This document shows positions 1 to 7,329 of a stretch of 64,000 bases of DNA, one piece after another. The notes below the pieces were generated by a model, which worked only from the letters and a program-made list of their open reading frames with translations, ran no database searches and was not told where the DNA came from. Position 1 is the stretch's first letter, and the number at the start of each line of letters is the position of its first letter. This stretch comes from Lysobacter helvus (GTDB lineage Bacteria; Pseudomonadota; Gammaproteobacteria; Xanthomonadales; Xanthomonadaceae), in contig NZ_AP024546.1 of the NCBI RefSeq assembly GCF_018406645.1, forward strand, positions 2,790,001 to 2,854,000. The letters are read 5' to 3'. The position numbers and the translations under genes were made by a program.

Positions 1-67
1 TCGCTGCGCGGCTCGACGTGATCCAAGCGGCCAAGATGGCGTGCGTGTCCTTGTGGAGGAGAGGCAA

Positions 68-397
68 ATGACGGATTGGTCCGTACCAAATTGGGGGGAG
101 CCTTGGGAGCCCGACATCGAGGTGCCATTGCTCCAGGCGTTGGCCGCCAAAGTCGCGGCCGCATGGCCGCACATAGAAGGCCGGCCCGATTTCTCCACGG
201 TTGGCGCAGCCGTCGTCGAGTTCTTCTCAGGCCCCGTCTGCATAGCGCGAGCGTGCGTCAGCGCCCTTGACCCATCCGCACCGCTGTTCAGTTGTTATCT
301 CGGCGCCCTGGAGGACGAGTTCCACGGCCACAACATCGAGGCGATCGCATCGCTCGTCGGGCACTACACAGACGCACTCCCGGATACCGAAATCTAG
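68..397 (+). CDS. Small hypothetical array protein (109 aa)
   Basis: I do not recognise this acidic cytosolic protein. It has no signal peptide or membrane segment, and begins MTDWSVPNWGEPWEPD. The ATG at 68 was chosen because GGAGGAG stands at ideal distance before it; an in-frame ATG at 41 lacks such a site. The stop is followed 5 bp later by the first repeat unit seen here, so it is the first complete gene module of the array. Confidence 0.6.
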   Translation: MTDWSVPNWGEPWEPDIEVPLLQALAAKVAAAWPHIEGRPDFSTVGAAVVEFFSGPVCIARACVSALDPSAPLFSCYLGALEDEFHGHNIEAIASLVGHYTDALPDTEI

Positions 398-402
398 CGG
401 AA

Positions 403-486
403 TGTGCGCTCATGGCCGATAGCAGACACCCGTCGGTACCTGCCCACCACGCGACAACAGTGTCTGCTTTCGATCCAAAGCGGACA
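403..486 (+). repeat. Array repeat unit 1 (L+R, 32-bp spacer)
   Basis: L half-site 403-428 is degenerate (TGTGCGCTCATGGCCGATAG); R half-site 461-486 is good. The 32-bp spacer belongs to the three-turn class. The unit lies 5 bp after the stop at 397 and 83 bp before the next start. Confidence 0.8.
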
Positions 487-569
487 TTCGGCCAGCGCGT
501 GCCTTCCCACCTTGGGGCGGTTATAAGGCACCACTGGACCTTGGGTCAGTCGATTAGGCGGTACCCCCT

Positions 570-905
570 TTGCGCAAGCTGATCACTCTTACCGTTGCGA
601 CGACTCTCATTGGATGCGCGACACAGACACCAGTGTCGACACACTCCTCGTCTGCTCGCGTAGATGACGAGGGCGTAGTGACTTACTACGACCGGAATCA
701 GGATGGCGCTATTGATTTCGAGTTCCACGATTTCGTGTGCTGCGATCGAAATTGGGCGCGGGTTGATACTGACTTCAACGGCCAATACGACTTGCTTGCC
801 CGATGGGGCTACAGCTTGACTCGGACACCGATAGATAGTCCCGTCCCAAGGTCCGTTCCGTTTACGACGATTACGAAGGGAGAACCGCCAATATCCGGCT
901 GGTAG
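570..905 (+). CDS. Small lipoprotein with EF-hand-like loops (111 aa)
   Basis: The protein begins at TTG 570 and carries a lipoprotein signal peptide ending in LIGC (Cys16). Two acidic stretches, DRNQDGAIDFEF and DTDFNGQYD, look like calcium-binding EF-hand or dockerin-type loops. This suggests an outer-membrane-anchored, possibly calcium-binding protein; no function is known to me. The TTG start is inferred because it gives the complete MRKLITLTV signal sequence and no upstream ATG fits. Confidence 0.65.
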   Translation: MRKLITLTVATTLIGCATQTPVSTHSSSARVDDEGVVTYYDRNQDGAIDFEFHDFVCCDRNWARVDTDFNGQYDLLARWGYSLTRTPIDSPVPRSVPFTTITKGEPPISGW

Positions 906-922
906 GCCTACGTGCAGACAAA

Positions 923-985
923 TGTCCGCTTCTGGCCGAAAGCGGACATGCCCGCCGAGTGACCGCTTTCGACCCAAAGCGGACA
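923..985 (+). repeat. Array repeat unit 2 (L+R, 11-bp spacer)
   Basis: L 923-948 and R 960-985 both match the consensus well. R ends 71 bp before the Tsi6-like gene. Confidence 0.9.
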
Positions 986-1056
986 TTCGGTGCGCCCCAA
1001 GCGCCACGCTCGCCAGCGCCGAATTACACTTCGATGCCAGGACCGCAGGGGCGAAA

Positions 1057-1338
1057 ATGAAGGCGAGAGACGTTGTGCAGAATGCGCTAAGTCTGGCGCG
1101 CAGCCGCCTAGGCGAGTCGCCGCAGTACCCGATATACGAATCCTGCGTGGCTCAGTTGGAGTACCTGCTGTCCACCTTGGATGGAAGTATTCCGGTTGAC
1201 CGCCCCAAGCTTCGTACTTTCACCATCGGGCACTATGCGGTGCGGGAGCTTGAAGAATCGGATGAAGAGTTGTCGCGTGTGCTCAAGGAGGCGTATCTCA
1301 TCGCGTCCAAGTTGGCCGACGGCCTAAAGATTTCCTAG
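1057..1338 (+). CDS. Tsi6-like immunity protein (93 aa), orphan
   Basis: This small helical cytosolic protein resembles Pseudomonas aeruginosa Tsi6, the immunity protein that neutralises the type VI secretion effector Tas1, an enzyme producing (p)ppApp. Shared features recalled from Tsi6 are the spacing of an N-terminal helix, the YP-Y segment, a QLEYL-like motif (residues about 33-37), a T-G--AV-E--E-D-ELSR motif (about residues 57-76) and LK-AY...GLK near the C-terminus. No effector or T6SS gene is next to it, so it would be an orphan immunity gene. ATG 1057 follows a GCAGGGG purine stretch. It reads away from R of unit 2. The family call is from memory, not a search. Confidence 0.7.
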   Translation: MKARDVVQNALSLARSRLGESPQYPIYESCVAQLEYLLSTLDGSIPVDRPKLRTFTIGHYAVRELEESDEELSRVLKEAYLIASKLADGLKIS

Positions 1339-1363
1339 TTCGGCTCTATTGCGGCTTTGTGCA

Positions 1364-1389
1364 TTTCCGCTGCTGGCCGACAGCGGACA
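1364..1389 (+). repeat. Array half-site L (unit 3)
   Basis: A lone L half-site (TTTCCGCTGCTGGCCGACAG, then CGGACA) stands 25 bp after the stop at 1338. No R follows before the next gene at 1411. Confidence 0.8.
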
Positions 1390-1410
1390 TTCGTTCTACG
1401 GAGGATTGAA

Positions 1411-1603
1411 GTGAACTCGCGATGCTACATCTGTAGCCGTCGACTCAACAACGCCGACGATCCGCTTTCCACTGATTGGGGATTGTTGGGGTTGCGTTGG
1501 ACCCATGGAAGACGGTTGGCCACAGTCAGCCGCGAAGGTCGCCGAAGAAATCGCTGCGGGGCTCCGGGAGCCGGACGGGAGGGCGAAACCACCGCCCCAG
1601 TGA
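1411..1603 (+). pseudogene. Frameshifted Cys-rich small protein gene, copy 1
   Basis: A GTG start with CGGAGG before it opens a frame reading VNSRCYICSRRLNNADDPLS. The expected continuation, STDCGGDCWGCVG, is damaged by a 5-bp net deletion near 1474-1490. After it, the true frame (MEDGWPQSAAKVAEEIAAGL) resumes out of phase and ends at TGA 1601-1603. The 193-bp length is one base more than a whole number of codons. A second copy at 15253-15451 is broken at a different place. Intact relatives, recalled from memory, have a CxxC pair plus a DCGGDCxxC motif, likely a zinc-binding fold. Confidence 0.7.
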
Positions 1604-1624
1604 TGTCCGCTTGGAATTCAACTG

Positions 1625-1750
1625 ATGCTGCTCGACGATGAGTTGGAGCTGGCTGTCCACGGCACCTTTGGTTCCGTGCAGGAAATCAGCCGCGACGTTC
1701 TTGCTGCACTCGCCGAGCACTCTCAGACTGCAACCCCTTCGTCGACGTGA
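1625..1750 (+). pseudogene. Gene fragment (41 codons) joined to a broken half-site
   Basis: A short frame starting MLLDDELELAVHGTFGS and ending ATPSST looks protein-like, with a regular acidic helix around ISRDVLAALAEH. It has no ribosome binding site. Its upstream part runs straight out of a repeat half-site truncated after TGTCCGCTT (1604-1612). I read it as the 3' end of an array gene whose front was lost by recombination at the repeat. A genuine tiny gene is possible. Confidence 0.35.
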
Positions 1751-1776
1751 CGGAACTGAAGACGTCGGCGCCAGCA

Positions 1777-1802
1777 TGTCCGCTTCTGGCCGATAGCGGA
1801 CA
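1777..1802 (+). repeat. Array half-site L (unit 4)
   Basis: A consensus L half-site 26 bp after the fragment stop at 1750. There is no R before the membrane protein gene at 1904, and the 100 bp between show nothing recognisable. Confidence 0.85.
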
Positions 1803-1903
1803 TCGAGCCCAGTTATCGTGCGGGCAATCAGCGTGCAACGCGATGTTGGCGACCGCGCCCGCGTTGACTATGCTCGGGGTCGGGCACCAGGGGTGGGCAG
1901 ACG

Positions 1904-2206
1904 ATGATCAAGATTCCGCGCGGGCTCGCGTTCGCCGGCACGGCCATGCTCGTCGCGAGCGTCGTGCAGTGGTGCATCACGGCGGAGTCATCGCCGGCCC
2001 GCGGCTATCTCCTTTATCACGTCGCGCTGCCGAATGCCTGGGCGACGATCAACCTGCTGCCTTTCCTTGCCGCGGGCGCCATGGGTGGAAACATCCACGC
2101 ACCGCCGACCTGGATGTATCTGTGTGCCTTCTTCATCCAGTGGGCCCTCGCCGGGGTGCTCGCCGCTCTCGTGTTCCAAAGGTTTCGCAGTGCCCGGGGG
2201 CGATGA
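1904..2206 (+). CDS. Small membrane protein (100 aa)
   Basis: The protein starts MIKIPRGLAFAGTAML and has about three hydrophobic segments (residues 7-26, 38-60 and 70-90), ending in the basic tail RFRSARGR. It is probably an inner-membrane protein of unknown function. GGGGTGGGCAG precedes ATG 1904. It is a single-gene module between units 4 and 5. Confidence 0.6.
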   Translation: MIKIPRGLAFAGTAMLVASVVQWCITAESSPARGYLLYHVALPNAWATINLLPFLAAGAMGGNIHAPPTWMYLCAFFIQWALAGVLAALVFQRFRSARGR

Positions 2207-2237
2207 CGGCACCATGCCGACAAGCACGCAATACGAA

Positions 2238-2311
2238 TGTCCGCTTATCGCCGAAAGCAGGCATTTGATCGGCCCCTTGGCTGAGTGACCGCTTTCGACC
2301 CAAAGCGGACG
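2238..2311 (+). repeat. Array repeat unit 5 (L+R, 22-bp spacer)
   Basis: L 2238-2263 and R 2286-2311. Its spacer is nearly identical to that of unit 7 (TTTGATCGGCCCCTTGGC, then GAG), so these two units share recent ancestry. Confidence 0.9.
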
Positions 2312-2380
2312 TTCGACGAGCCCTCACGCTGAGCGTCTGGCCGGCTTGTGAGTCGGACTCCGCCTGCATAAGCTCACGCC

Positions 2381-2719
2381 GTGAGCCAACTCGACAACAT
2401 TCCGCCACACCTTCGGATGCGATCAATTTCCCCGAGGGAAATCGTGCTTCCGCTCGCCGACGCACTGGAAGCAATCGACTACTTGGAGTCCCGATCGGCC
2501 CTTATCCTGGGCTGGGAGGGCTGGGTAAAGGCGGCTGATGGTCGCGTTGGGCATGGCAGCGCTGGCTACCTGAGTACATTCACCGAGCATCTCTCGGTGG
2601 CTGAGGCTGCCACCGACGCGCGCAAGACGATCCAAGCTGGCGCATTGGACTGGCAAGAAAAACATGGTGGCGGCACCGATGCTTTGCACTTCTGCATCAC
2701 GGTGAGGTTGCCTGGCTAG
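2381..2719 (+). CDS. Hypothetical cytosolic protein (112 aa)
   Basis: Begins at GTG 2381 (MSQLDNIPPHLRMRSISPRE) and has no signal or membrane segment. The pattern is alpha/beta, with GWEGWVKAADG near residues 47-57 and a C-terminal strand FCITVRLPG. I have a vague memory of similar uncharacterised proteins in soil bacteria, but no function. It lies between units 5 and 6. Confidence 0.6.
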   Translation: MSQLDNIPPHLRMRSISPREIVLPLADALEAIDYLESRSALILGWEGWVKAADGRVGHGSAGYLSTFTEHLSVAEAATDARKTIQAGALDWQEKHGGGTDALHFCITVRLPG

Positions 2720-2729
2720 CAGGACTGCC

Positions 2730-2803
2730 AAAGGTCTTCTGGCCGAAAGCGGACATTTGGTCGGCCCATCGGCGGAGTGACCGCTTTCGACCCAAAGCGG
2801 ACA
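2730..2803 (+). repeat. Array repeat unit 6 (L+R, 22-bp spacer)
   Basis: The 5' part of L (2730-2755) is decayed, while TCTGGCCGAAAGCGGACA is intact. R is 2778-2803. Confidence 0.85.
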
Positions 2804-2841
2804 TCGGCTAAATTCCACGCTCGTCGCGTGGACATGGAATT

Positions 2842-3090
2842 ATGATGCCTCGAAAGTTCTGGTCGGGTTTGCTCCTGGCGATCGGCATCTACCTTGCGCT
2901 GACGGGAGCTTTGTCCTTCAACGTCGCCATTTTCGGTGTGCATCCCATTCGCTTGTGGACATCCGCTGATCGCTATTACCAGATCGTCCCGCAAGAGAGC
3001 TCGCACGCGCTTGCAATCGGGGCAGGGTGCATCGTCGTAGCATTGCTCCTCGGCGCTGCCTCGATTCGGGTTTGGCGAACGAAACGCTAA
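2842..3090 (+). CDS. Small two-helix membrane protein (82 aa)
   Basis: Starts MMPRKFWSGLLLAIGIYLAL and has two hydrophobic helices (about residues 8-28 and 54-75) and a basic end (RVWRTKR). ATG 2842 and ATG 2845 are both possible starts. Just after the stop lies a repeat remnant (GGCCGATAGCGACAC, 3093-3107) but no full half-site. Function unknown. Confidence 0.55.
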   Translation: MMPRKFWSGLLLAIGIYLALTGALSFNVAIFGVHPIRLWTSADRYYQIVPQESSHALAIGAGCIVVALLLGAASIRVWRTKR

Positions 3091-3123
3091 TGGCCGATAG
3101 CGACACCAGACTGGAAGGCGCAC

Positions 3124-3507
3124 ATGCAGATCACTGACAGTCAATTGGATGTGGCCTCTCTGGCTGCCCTGGGAGCCGAAGCGCTTGCGCTTCTGGGCAG
3201 CGGCAACGTTGACGCCTTGGCACAGCGCTTTGGCTACGCGCTGGCGTATGGCGCCGACCCGGCGATTGCCATTCAAGCGGACCTGACGTCCTCGCTTGCC
3301 TCCGTGGGAGCAACGTCACTAGGGCAGGGAGGCGCTGCACACATCCCCACGGTCCGCTACTGCAACCCAAACGAGGCCGGACTGCTTGCCGTCGTCCAGG
3401 CGATGGCGCCGACCAATAACGGCAAGGCCATCCTCGTGGAGCTGGTAGTAACGGCTCGGGGAAATGACACGCACATCACCTTGGAGCAGATCAGCGACGC
3501 TGCGTGA
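3124..3507 (+). CDS. Hypothetical cytosolic protein (127 aa)
   Basis: Starts at ATG 3124 (MQITDSQLDVASLAALGAEA). The N-terminal half is helical and Ala-rich; the C-terminal half has alternating strands (AILVELVVTARG). No signal peptide. It has an alpha+beta look like the small immunity-like proteins elsewhere in this array, but I recognise no family. It follows the previous gene by 33 bp with only a repeat remnant between them. Confidence 0.55.
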   Translation: MQITDSQLDVASLAALGAEALALLGSGNVDALAQRFGYALAYGADPAIAIQADLTSSLASVGATSLGQGGAAHIPTVRYCNPNEAGLLAVVQAMAPTNNGKAILVELVVTARGNDTHITLEQISDAA

Positions 3508-3513
3508 TACGAA

Positions 3514-3587
3514 TTTCCGATTCTGGCCGAAAGCAGATATTTGATCGGCCCCTTGGCAGAGTGACCGCTTTCGACCCAAAGCAGACA
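3514..3587 (+). repeat. Array repeat unit 7 (L+R, 22-bp spacer)
   Basis: L 3514-3539 carries several substitutions; R 3562-3587 is close to consensus. L begins 6 bp after the stop. Confidence 0.85.
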
Positions 3588-3718
3588 TTCGGGCCGCTCG
3601 TTCGGAGCCGCTCAGTTCGGTAATGTGTCGGCTAGGCGTAGTTAGGCGATAGGCAACATGCAAGACAACTCACACTCGTCGTTGGCATTTCACGGGGCTG
3701 TGAACTCTTCTGCTCCAG

Positions 3719-3943
3719 GTGTGCGCTGGAGTGGCCGCCGGGCTATTTGCTTTCTATATCGCGCCCGAGATCGACATTGAACTCGACGGTCGCTCACTTG
3801 CGATTGGCTTTTCCACCTTGCTGACGCCTCTGATCTTTGTCTTCAGCCTGTGCTGCGTCATCGCATTCGCCATCGTTGGGTGGCGGCTATGGCTTCTCCA
3901 CATAAACCCTGGGCGGCGTCAGCGGACTGACGCCGAGCTTTAG
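3719..3943 (+). CDS. Small membrane protein (74 aa), start uncertain
   Basis: The frame opens at GTG 3719 and encodes two hydrophobic helices (residues about 2-14 and 33-57) and a basic tail (RRQRTDAEL). An ATG at 3658 opens another frame (MQDNSHSSLAFHGAV) that runs into this gene out of phase. Either the true start is GTG 3719 or the gene has a frameshift near 3718. No function recognised. Confidence 0.4.
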   Translation: MCAGVAAGLFAFYIAPEIDIELDGRSLAIGFSTLLTPLIFVFSLCCVIAFAIVGWRLWLLHINPGRRQRTDAEL

Positions 3944-3947
3944 CGTT

Positions 3948-4011
3948 TGTCTGCTTCTGGTCGAAAGCCGACATGCGGGCCGCGGTGACCGCTTACGACC
4001 TAACGCGGACG
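3948..4011 (+). repeat. Array repeat unit 8 (L+R, 12-bp spacer)
   Basis: L 3948-3973 and R 3986-4011, each with a few substitutions. L begins 4 bp after the stop at 3943. Confidence 0.85.
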
Positions 4012-4087
4012 CTCCGCCGGACCGCTTGTTCCGTGCTATCAGCCAGCTTGTTAGCCTGCCGCAGGTTGCATACGATTCGCCGCACAC

Positions 4088-4384
4088 ATGACTTCATCGG
4101 CTGGCACAAGCTCGATCCTCTCCACTGACAGCCTCGAAGCTGTCCGGCGGCACTTGGATTCGGTCGGCTTCATCTCGGTACTCCATTGGCATTTGGGTGG
4201 TGCCAGCCACCCCACGCCTCTCGCGTTCAGCGATTTCGACACGTTTCATGGGTATCTGTGCGAACGCGCAAGGCCAGGAGATGCGATCGATGTCTGGCCA
4301 TTTCCGACCGACTACGATCATCGACTCGCTCAGGGGAAGGTGCCCGATGCCGACGGGAATATCCATGCCGGCGGTGCCTACTAG
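4088..4384 (+). CDS. Conserved hypothetical protein (98 aa), GKVPDADG type
   Basis: A small soluble protein whose C-terminal signature GKVPDADGNIHAGGAY and central HWHLGGASHP / RARPGDAIDVWPF segments I recall from uncharacterised proteins of many soil bacteria. Function unknown. ATG 4088 follows R of unit 8 by 76 bp. Confidence 0.65.
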   Translation: MTSSAGTSSILSTDSLEAVRRHLDSVGFISVLHWHLGGASHPTPLAFSDFDTFHGYLCERARPGDAIDVWPFPTDYDHRLAQGKVPDADGNIHAGGAY

Positions 4385-4418
4385 ACTTCGCGAGCCGGCC
4401 TGATTGAAGTTTGGGGAA

Positions 4419-4444
4419 TGTCCGCTTCTGGCCGAAAGCGGACG
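4419..4444 (+). repeat. Array half-site L (unit 9)
   Basis: A near-consensus L half-site 34 bp after the stop at 4384. No R half-site follows. Confidence 0.85.
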
Positions 4445-4484
4445 CCGGAGACAACCGGACAATTCAGACAAGGACGCTGATGAA

Positions 4485-4703
4485 ATGGCAACTCGCGACT
4501 ATCAGGAAACCGACCGCGACGTGCTGGCAGAACTTCCGCTTGAACGACTCAACGCGGAAATCTCACGCTGCCTCCTCGGCTACCAGACAGGCGGATCGTC
4601 GCAGGGCCGCAAGGCGTTCTTTAAGCGCCTTGTGATGCTGGAAGACATCCGCGAGCAGGCCCACGGGGTTCCTGCCAAGCAACGGACTTTCAGTAGTCGG
4701 TAA
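4485..4703 (+). CDS. Small helical hypothetical protein (72 aa)
   Basis: ATG 4485 opens MATRDYQETDRDVLAELPLE; AAGGAC lies upstream at 4469-4474. The protein is charged and helical, with RLNAEISRCLLG and RKAFFKRLVMLEDIRE segments, and is likely cytosolic. I recognise no function. The reading frame extends upstream into the repeat, which is why 4485 is preferred over longer starts. Confidence 0.55.
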   Translation: MATRDYQETDRDVLAELPLERLNAEISRCLLGYQTGGSSQGRKAFFKRLVMLEDIREQAHGVPAKQRTFSSR

Positions 4704-4715
4704 GCCCGGCGGAAA

Positions 4716-4779
4716 TGTCCGCTTCTGGCCGATAGCGGACATTGGTCACCGGGTGACCGCTAACGACCCAAAACGGACA
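4716..4779 (+). repeat. Array repeat unit 10 (L+R, 12-bp spacer)
   Basis: L 4716-4741 is consensus. R 4754-4779 is slightly changed (GCTAACGACCCAAAACGG). Confidence 0.85.
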
Positions 4780-4848
4780 ATCGGACGCCTGCGCGCGGGC
4801 CAGTTGTTTCGGCGATGATTGTGGCCATCTGCCCCCGGGGACAGGCAA

Positions 4849-5343
4849 ATGCATAGATCTCAAAGGCTGATCCTGCTGGCGTCCCTGGCGTTGGCAGGAT
4901 GTTTGGGCGGAGGCGCAGACATGCGTGTGTACCAAGACTTCAGTGCCGATCCCGGGGCTGCTGTGCAGAAGTATCGTGAGGTGTGGAGCGCGTACCAGCC
5001 GGAGGACATTTCCGACGACCGAATGTTCATCGCGTCCGAAATGATGAGGCACGACCTGGATCGGCGTGAAGACTACTACCGCTTCATTGTTGCCCATGTT
5101 CGCAAAGAAGGCGGGGCCTATCGGACGTCCGCCCTTCGAGCGCTGGCGTATGCGACGGGTACCGAGTCACTTGAGATTTTGTTTGAAGCATACGAAAGCC
5201 GCGAGGACATGGCCGCGCGGGAGGCGCTCCAGAGCATCAAGCTTCGCTATGAGTACGCAAAGGCCGTAGGGGATTCGAACGAGATGGCGTTTGTGAAGAA
5301 GCGATCTTCGGAGGCGCTCAAGAGGCTTCAGGCGCCGCAATAA
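4849..5343 (+). CDS. Lipoprotein (164 aa), helical
   Basis: ATG 4849 gives a textbook lipoprotein signal peptide (MHRSQRLILLASLALAGC, Cys18). The mature part is strongly helical and charged; its paired helices around SALRALAYATGTESLEILFE suggest a short HEAT-like repeat, which is inference. Probably periplasm-facing. GGGGACAGG precedes the start. No function recognised. Confidence 0.65.
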   Translation: MHRSQRLILLASLALAGCLGGGADMRVYQDFSADPGAAVQKYREVWSAYQPEDISDDRMFIASEMMRHDLDRREDYYRFIVAHVRKEGGAYRTSALRALAYATGTESLEILFEAYESREDMAAREALQSIKLRYEYAKAVGDSNEMAFVKKRSSEALKRLQAPQ

Positions 5344-5390
5344 CGGTCGAAACGTGTTCGCAAACGAGCGGAATTAGGCGACCGAGAGAA

Positions 5391-5453
5391 TGTCCGCTTC
5401 TGGCCGAAAGCGGACATCGGGCCTGAGTGACCGCTTTCGACCCAAAGCGGACA
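5391..5453 (+). repeat. Array repeat unit 11 (L+R, 11-bp spacer)
   Basis: One of the most canonical units: L 5391-5416 and R 5428-5453. Confidence 0.95.
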
Positions 5454-5493
5454 TTGCGCGGGCACAATTGGCGTTAGCGAAGCTGGGGGTGCT

Positions 5494-5811
5494 GTGACTG
5501 ACGTTTCGGACGGCTCAGGGATTACCTTTGAGGCGGCGCGGCGCCTTGCGCTTGCAAGCTGCGACTCATTATGCGGCGAGTACCTGGAGGCAGAGCACTG
5601 CTGGATATTCTTTGCTGCTCGTCCCGGCGATTTCGCCACAGCCGTGTCTCGGACAGGTCAAGTGAGCATGGTGTATGACCTGCGGGATGACCCCATAAAA
5701 ATGCAGGAATACTTGGCTCTCTATTCCGCGTACTGCTCCGGAAATAAGCAGGAGACGGAGGTATTTTTGCAAAACTTCATGCGGAAACACTATTCCTCGT
5801 GGCGCCCGTGA
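5494..5811 (+). CDS. Hypothetical cytosolic protein (105 aa)
   Basis: Starts at GTG 5494 after a GGGGG stretch. Begins MTDVSDGSGITFEAARRLAL; the HCWIFFAARPGDFATAV segment suggests an alpha/beta fold. No signal peptide. Its TGA (5809-5811) lies one base before R half-site unit 12, with no L half-site left, so the 3' end may have been altered by recombination. Confidence 0.55.
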   Translation: MTDVSDGSGITFEAARRLALASCDSLCGEYLEAEHCWIFFAARPGDFATAVSRTGQVSMVYDLRDDPIKMQEYLALYSAYCSGNKQETEVFLQNFMRKHYSSWRP

Positions 5812-5812
5812 G

Positions 5813-5837
5813 TGACCGTTTCGACCCAAAGCGGACA
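5813..5837 (+). repeat. Array half-site R (unit 12), L missing
   Basis: An R half-site with one base missing (GACCGTTTCGACCC) abuts the stop codon at 5811. Confidence 0.8.
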
Positions 5838-5893
5838 TTGGAGCGACATAATCGGATCAGCGCCCAAACACGATTACTCGAACCGGCTCCCCG

Positions 5894-6166
5894 ATGAATA
5901 TCAAAACACTGCTGCCATCCGGATGCGCTCCCAGCGAGGCGTTCCGCATGCTTTTCGACCAAGGGCATGTTCGATCCGCAGCGGAGCTGGTGCACCTGCT
6001 TTACACCGAATTCGACGATCTTTCTGAATCGGTCATGCCGGCCGTGATGAGCTGGAACCGGGGAACGAAACCAGAGAATGCGGCAGTGGGTTTGAGTGAC
6101 GAGCGACTCGACGAAATCATCGGCGAATTTCTCGCGTTAGCGATGACGACCAGCCGCCGCGCCTAG
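5894..6166 (+). CDS. Hypothetical helical protein (90 aa)
   Basis: ATG 5894 opens MNIKTLLPSGCAPSEAFRML. The sequence is mostly helical and soluble, with LSDERLDEIIGEFLALAM near the C-terminus. No family recognised. Confidence 0.55.
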   Translation: MNIKTLLPSGCAPSEAFRMLFDQGHVRSAAELVHLLYTEFDDLSESVMPAVMSWNRGTKPENAAVGLSDERLDEIIGEFLALAMTTSRRA

Positions 6167-6173
6167 CCGCCGA

Positions 6174-6199
6174 TGTCCGCTTCTGGCCGATAGTGGAAA
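6174..6199 (+). repeat. Array half-site L (unit 13)
   Basis: Lone L half-site 7 bp after the stop at 6166; its last bases are mutated (AGTGGAAA). The next start follows only 26 bp later. Confidence 0.8.
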
Positions 6200-6225
6200 T
6201 CGCTGATTCGCTACAGTTGCCAACC

Positions 6226-6591
6226 ATGAGCCTCGATACCTCCCTCCCGTACTATCCAGAGCTGACCGACTGGCCGCATGAGCCGGTCCGGCCGATACAG
6301 ATTGCAGACTGCGGCTGGTATCGAGACGGTGGACCGCAAGGCGGTACGTACTACGCGGATTTGGTAGATAGCGAAGGCAACCGCTTTCCATTCTTCTTTG
6401 ATCGTTTTTTGGGACGCCTTTGCTTTGGCTCCGCGACCGAACCCGACAGAGATGCTGCCTTTTTGCGCCCGGGCAGCCGCGTAGAGCAGGAATCCATCGC
6501 GCTCATCGAAACCCTGGCACAGAACTCTCCGCAGTTCCCTGACTTGCTCGGCAAGATTCGCCACGCCAAGGTGTGGGCGGCGTCCGCATAA
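6226..6591 (+). CDS. Hypothetical cytosolic protein (121 aa)
   Basis: ATG 6226 opens MSLDTSLPYYPELTDWPHEP. The stretch ADCGWYRDGGPQGGTYYADL and the aromatic FPFFFDRFLGRLCFG suggest a beta-rich domain followed by helices. An in-frame ATG at 6193 lies inside the repeat and is rejected. No function recognised. Confidence 0.55.
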   Translation: MSLDTSLPYYPELTDWPHEPVRPIQIADCGWYRDGGPQGGTYYADLVDSEGNRFPFFFDRFLGRLCFGSATEPDRDAAFLRPGSRVEQESIALIETLAQNSPQFPDLLGKIRHAKVWAASA

Positions 6592-6603
6592 CGACTAGTC
6601 CAA

Positions 6604-6659
6604 TGTCCACTTCTAGCCGATAGCTCAAGCAGGGCGTCCGCTTTCGACCTAAGCGGACA
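6604..6659 (+). repeat. Array repeat unit 14 (decayed L + R, 7-bp spacer)
   Basis: L (6604-6627) has lost part of its 3' arm; R (6635-6659) is recognisable and touches the stop codon of the minus-strand gene at 6660. Because R resembles the reverse complement of L, R here may be that gene's own downstream half-site, turned round. Confidence 0.75.
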
Positions 6660-7160
6660 CTAGTCCGTGCACGCCGTTGAACCCATGAACATAGGTTGAG
6701 TGTACTTCCGGTAGTTGACGTTCATGGGTTGAGTCGAAAGCGGCAGCCCCGAATCGTTCGCTTCGTACACGAGAACGCCGCACGTGCGACTGCTCTCCAC
6801 CAACTTAATCAGGTAGTAATGGCTGGACTCAAAGGTATTCGTAAAAATGACATCGCAGGTGGTCGTTTCCGTGAGCCCCTGCGAGTGAATGCCGCGAATG
6901 TGGCTCGCTAGAGGGACATTTGATTCGATTGAATACGGCCCCACTAGCGAGTAAGGCGCCCGCTGCGTGATTTGAGTCTCGAGCGATACAAGATTAGTGC
7001 ACTTCGCGCTGTCCCTCGAAATGTACATCCAGGACTTAAGACTCGGACCGTCCTGGAGGAATACCGATGCTTTCGGTAGTCCCTCTTTGACCGTGTAGTC
7101 AGGCACACCACAGCCGGTCAGCACTATCGCGAGCGCGACCGTCGAAGTAATTCGAATCAT
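6660..7160 (-). CDS. Lipoprotein (166 aa), inverted module in the array
   Basis: This is the only well-supported minus-strand gene in the first 19 kb. Start ATG 7160 has GGGGA just upstream and gives a lipoprotein signal peptide (MIRITSTVALAIVLTGC, Cys17); a GTG at 7178 is an alternative. The mature protein is beta-rich with several cysteines (AKCTN, TTCDVI, TCGVL, TACTD). Function unknown. The gene ends directly against a repeat half-site, consistent with insertion of one module in reverse. Confidence 0.65.
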   Translation of the reverse strand: MIRITSTVALAIVLTGCGVPDYTVKEGLPKASVFLQDGPSLKSWMYISRDSAKCTNLVSLETQITQRAPYSLVGPYSIESNVPLASHIRGIHSQGLTETTTCDVIFTNTFESSHYYLIKLVESSRTCGVLVYEANDSGLPLSTQPMNVNYRKYTQPMFMGSTACTD

Positions 7161-7220
7161 AATTCCCCATGTGATCACATCCCGTAGGGAAGGTTAGCAC
7201 GCAGCATCGCAACGCTAGTC

Positions 7221-7265
7221 CGGGCGGACATTGGCCGAGTGACCGCTTTCGACCCAAAGCGGACA
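7221..7265 (+). repeat. Array repeat unit 15 (L remnant + R)
   Basis: Only GCGGACA (7224-7230) of L remains; R 7240-7265 is consensus. It lies between the inverted gene and the next plus-strand gene. Confidence 0.8.
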
Positions 7266-7329
7266 TTCGCCTGCAATCGCACGATCCGGTAAAACGGGCG
7301 GGTAGGCGTGCGCGCCGCAGAGACTCGTT

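Noticed and set aside
546-1007. Proteins containing MSALGRKRT, FRPEADI, CPLLAESGH or similar
   Set aside because: These open frames are translations of the repeat on both strands and in several frames; they run antisense to or across better-supported genes.
3658-3943. Frameshifted gene starting at ATG 3658
   Set aside because: Two frames could be joined near 3718, but without a homologue there is no evidence that the upstream frame is coding.
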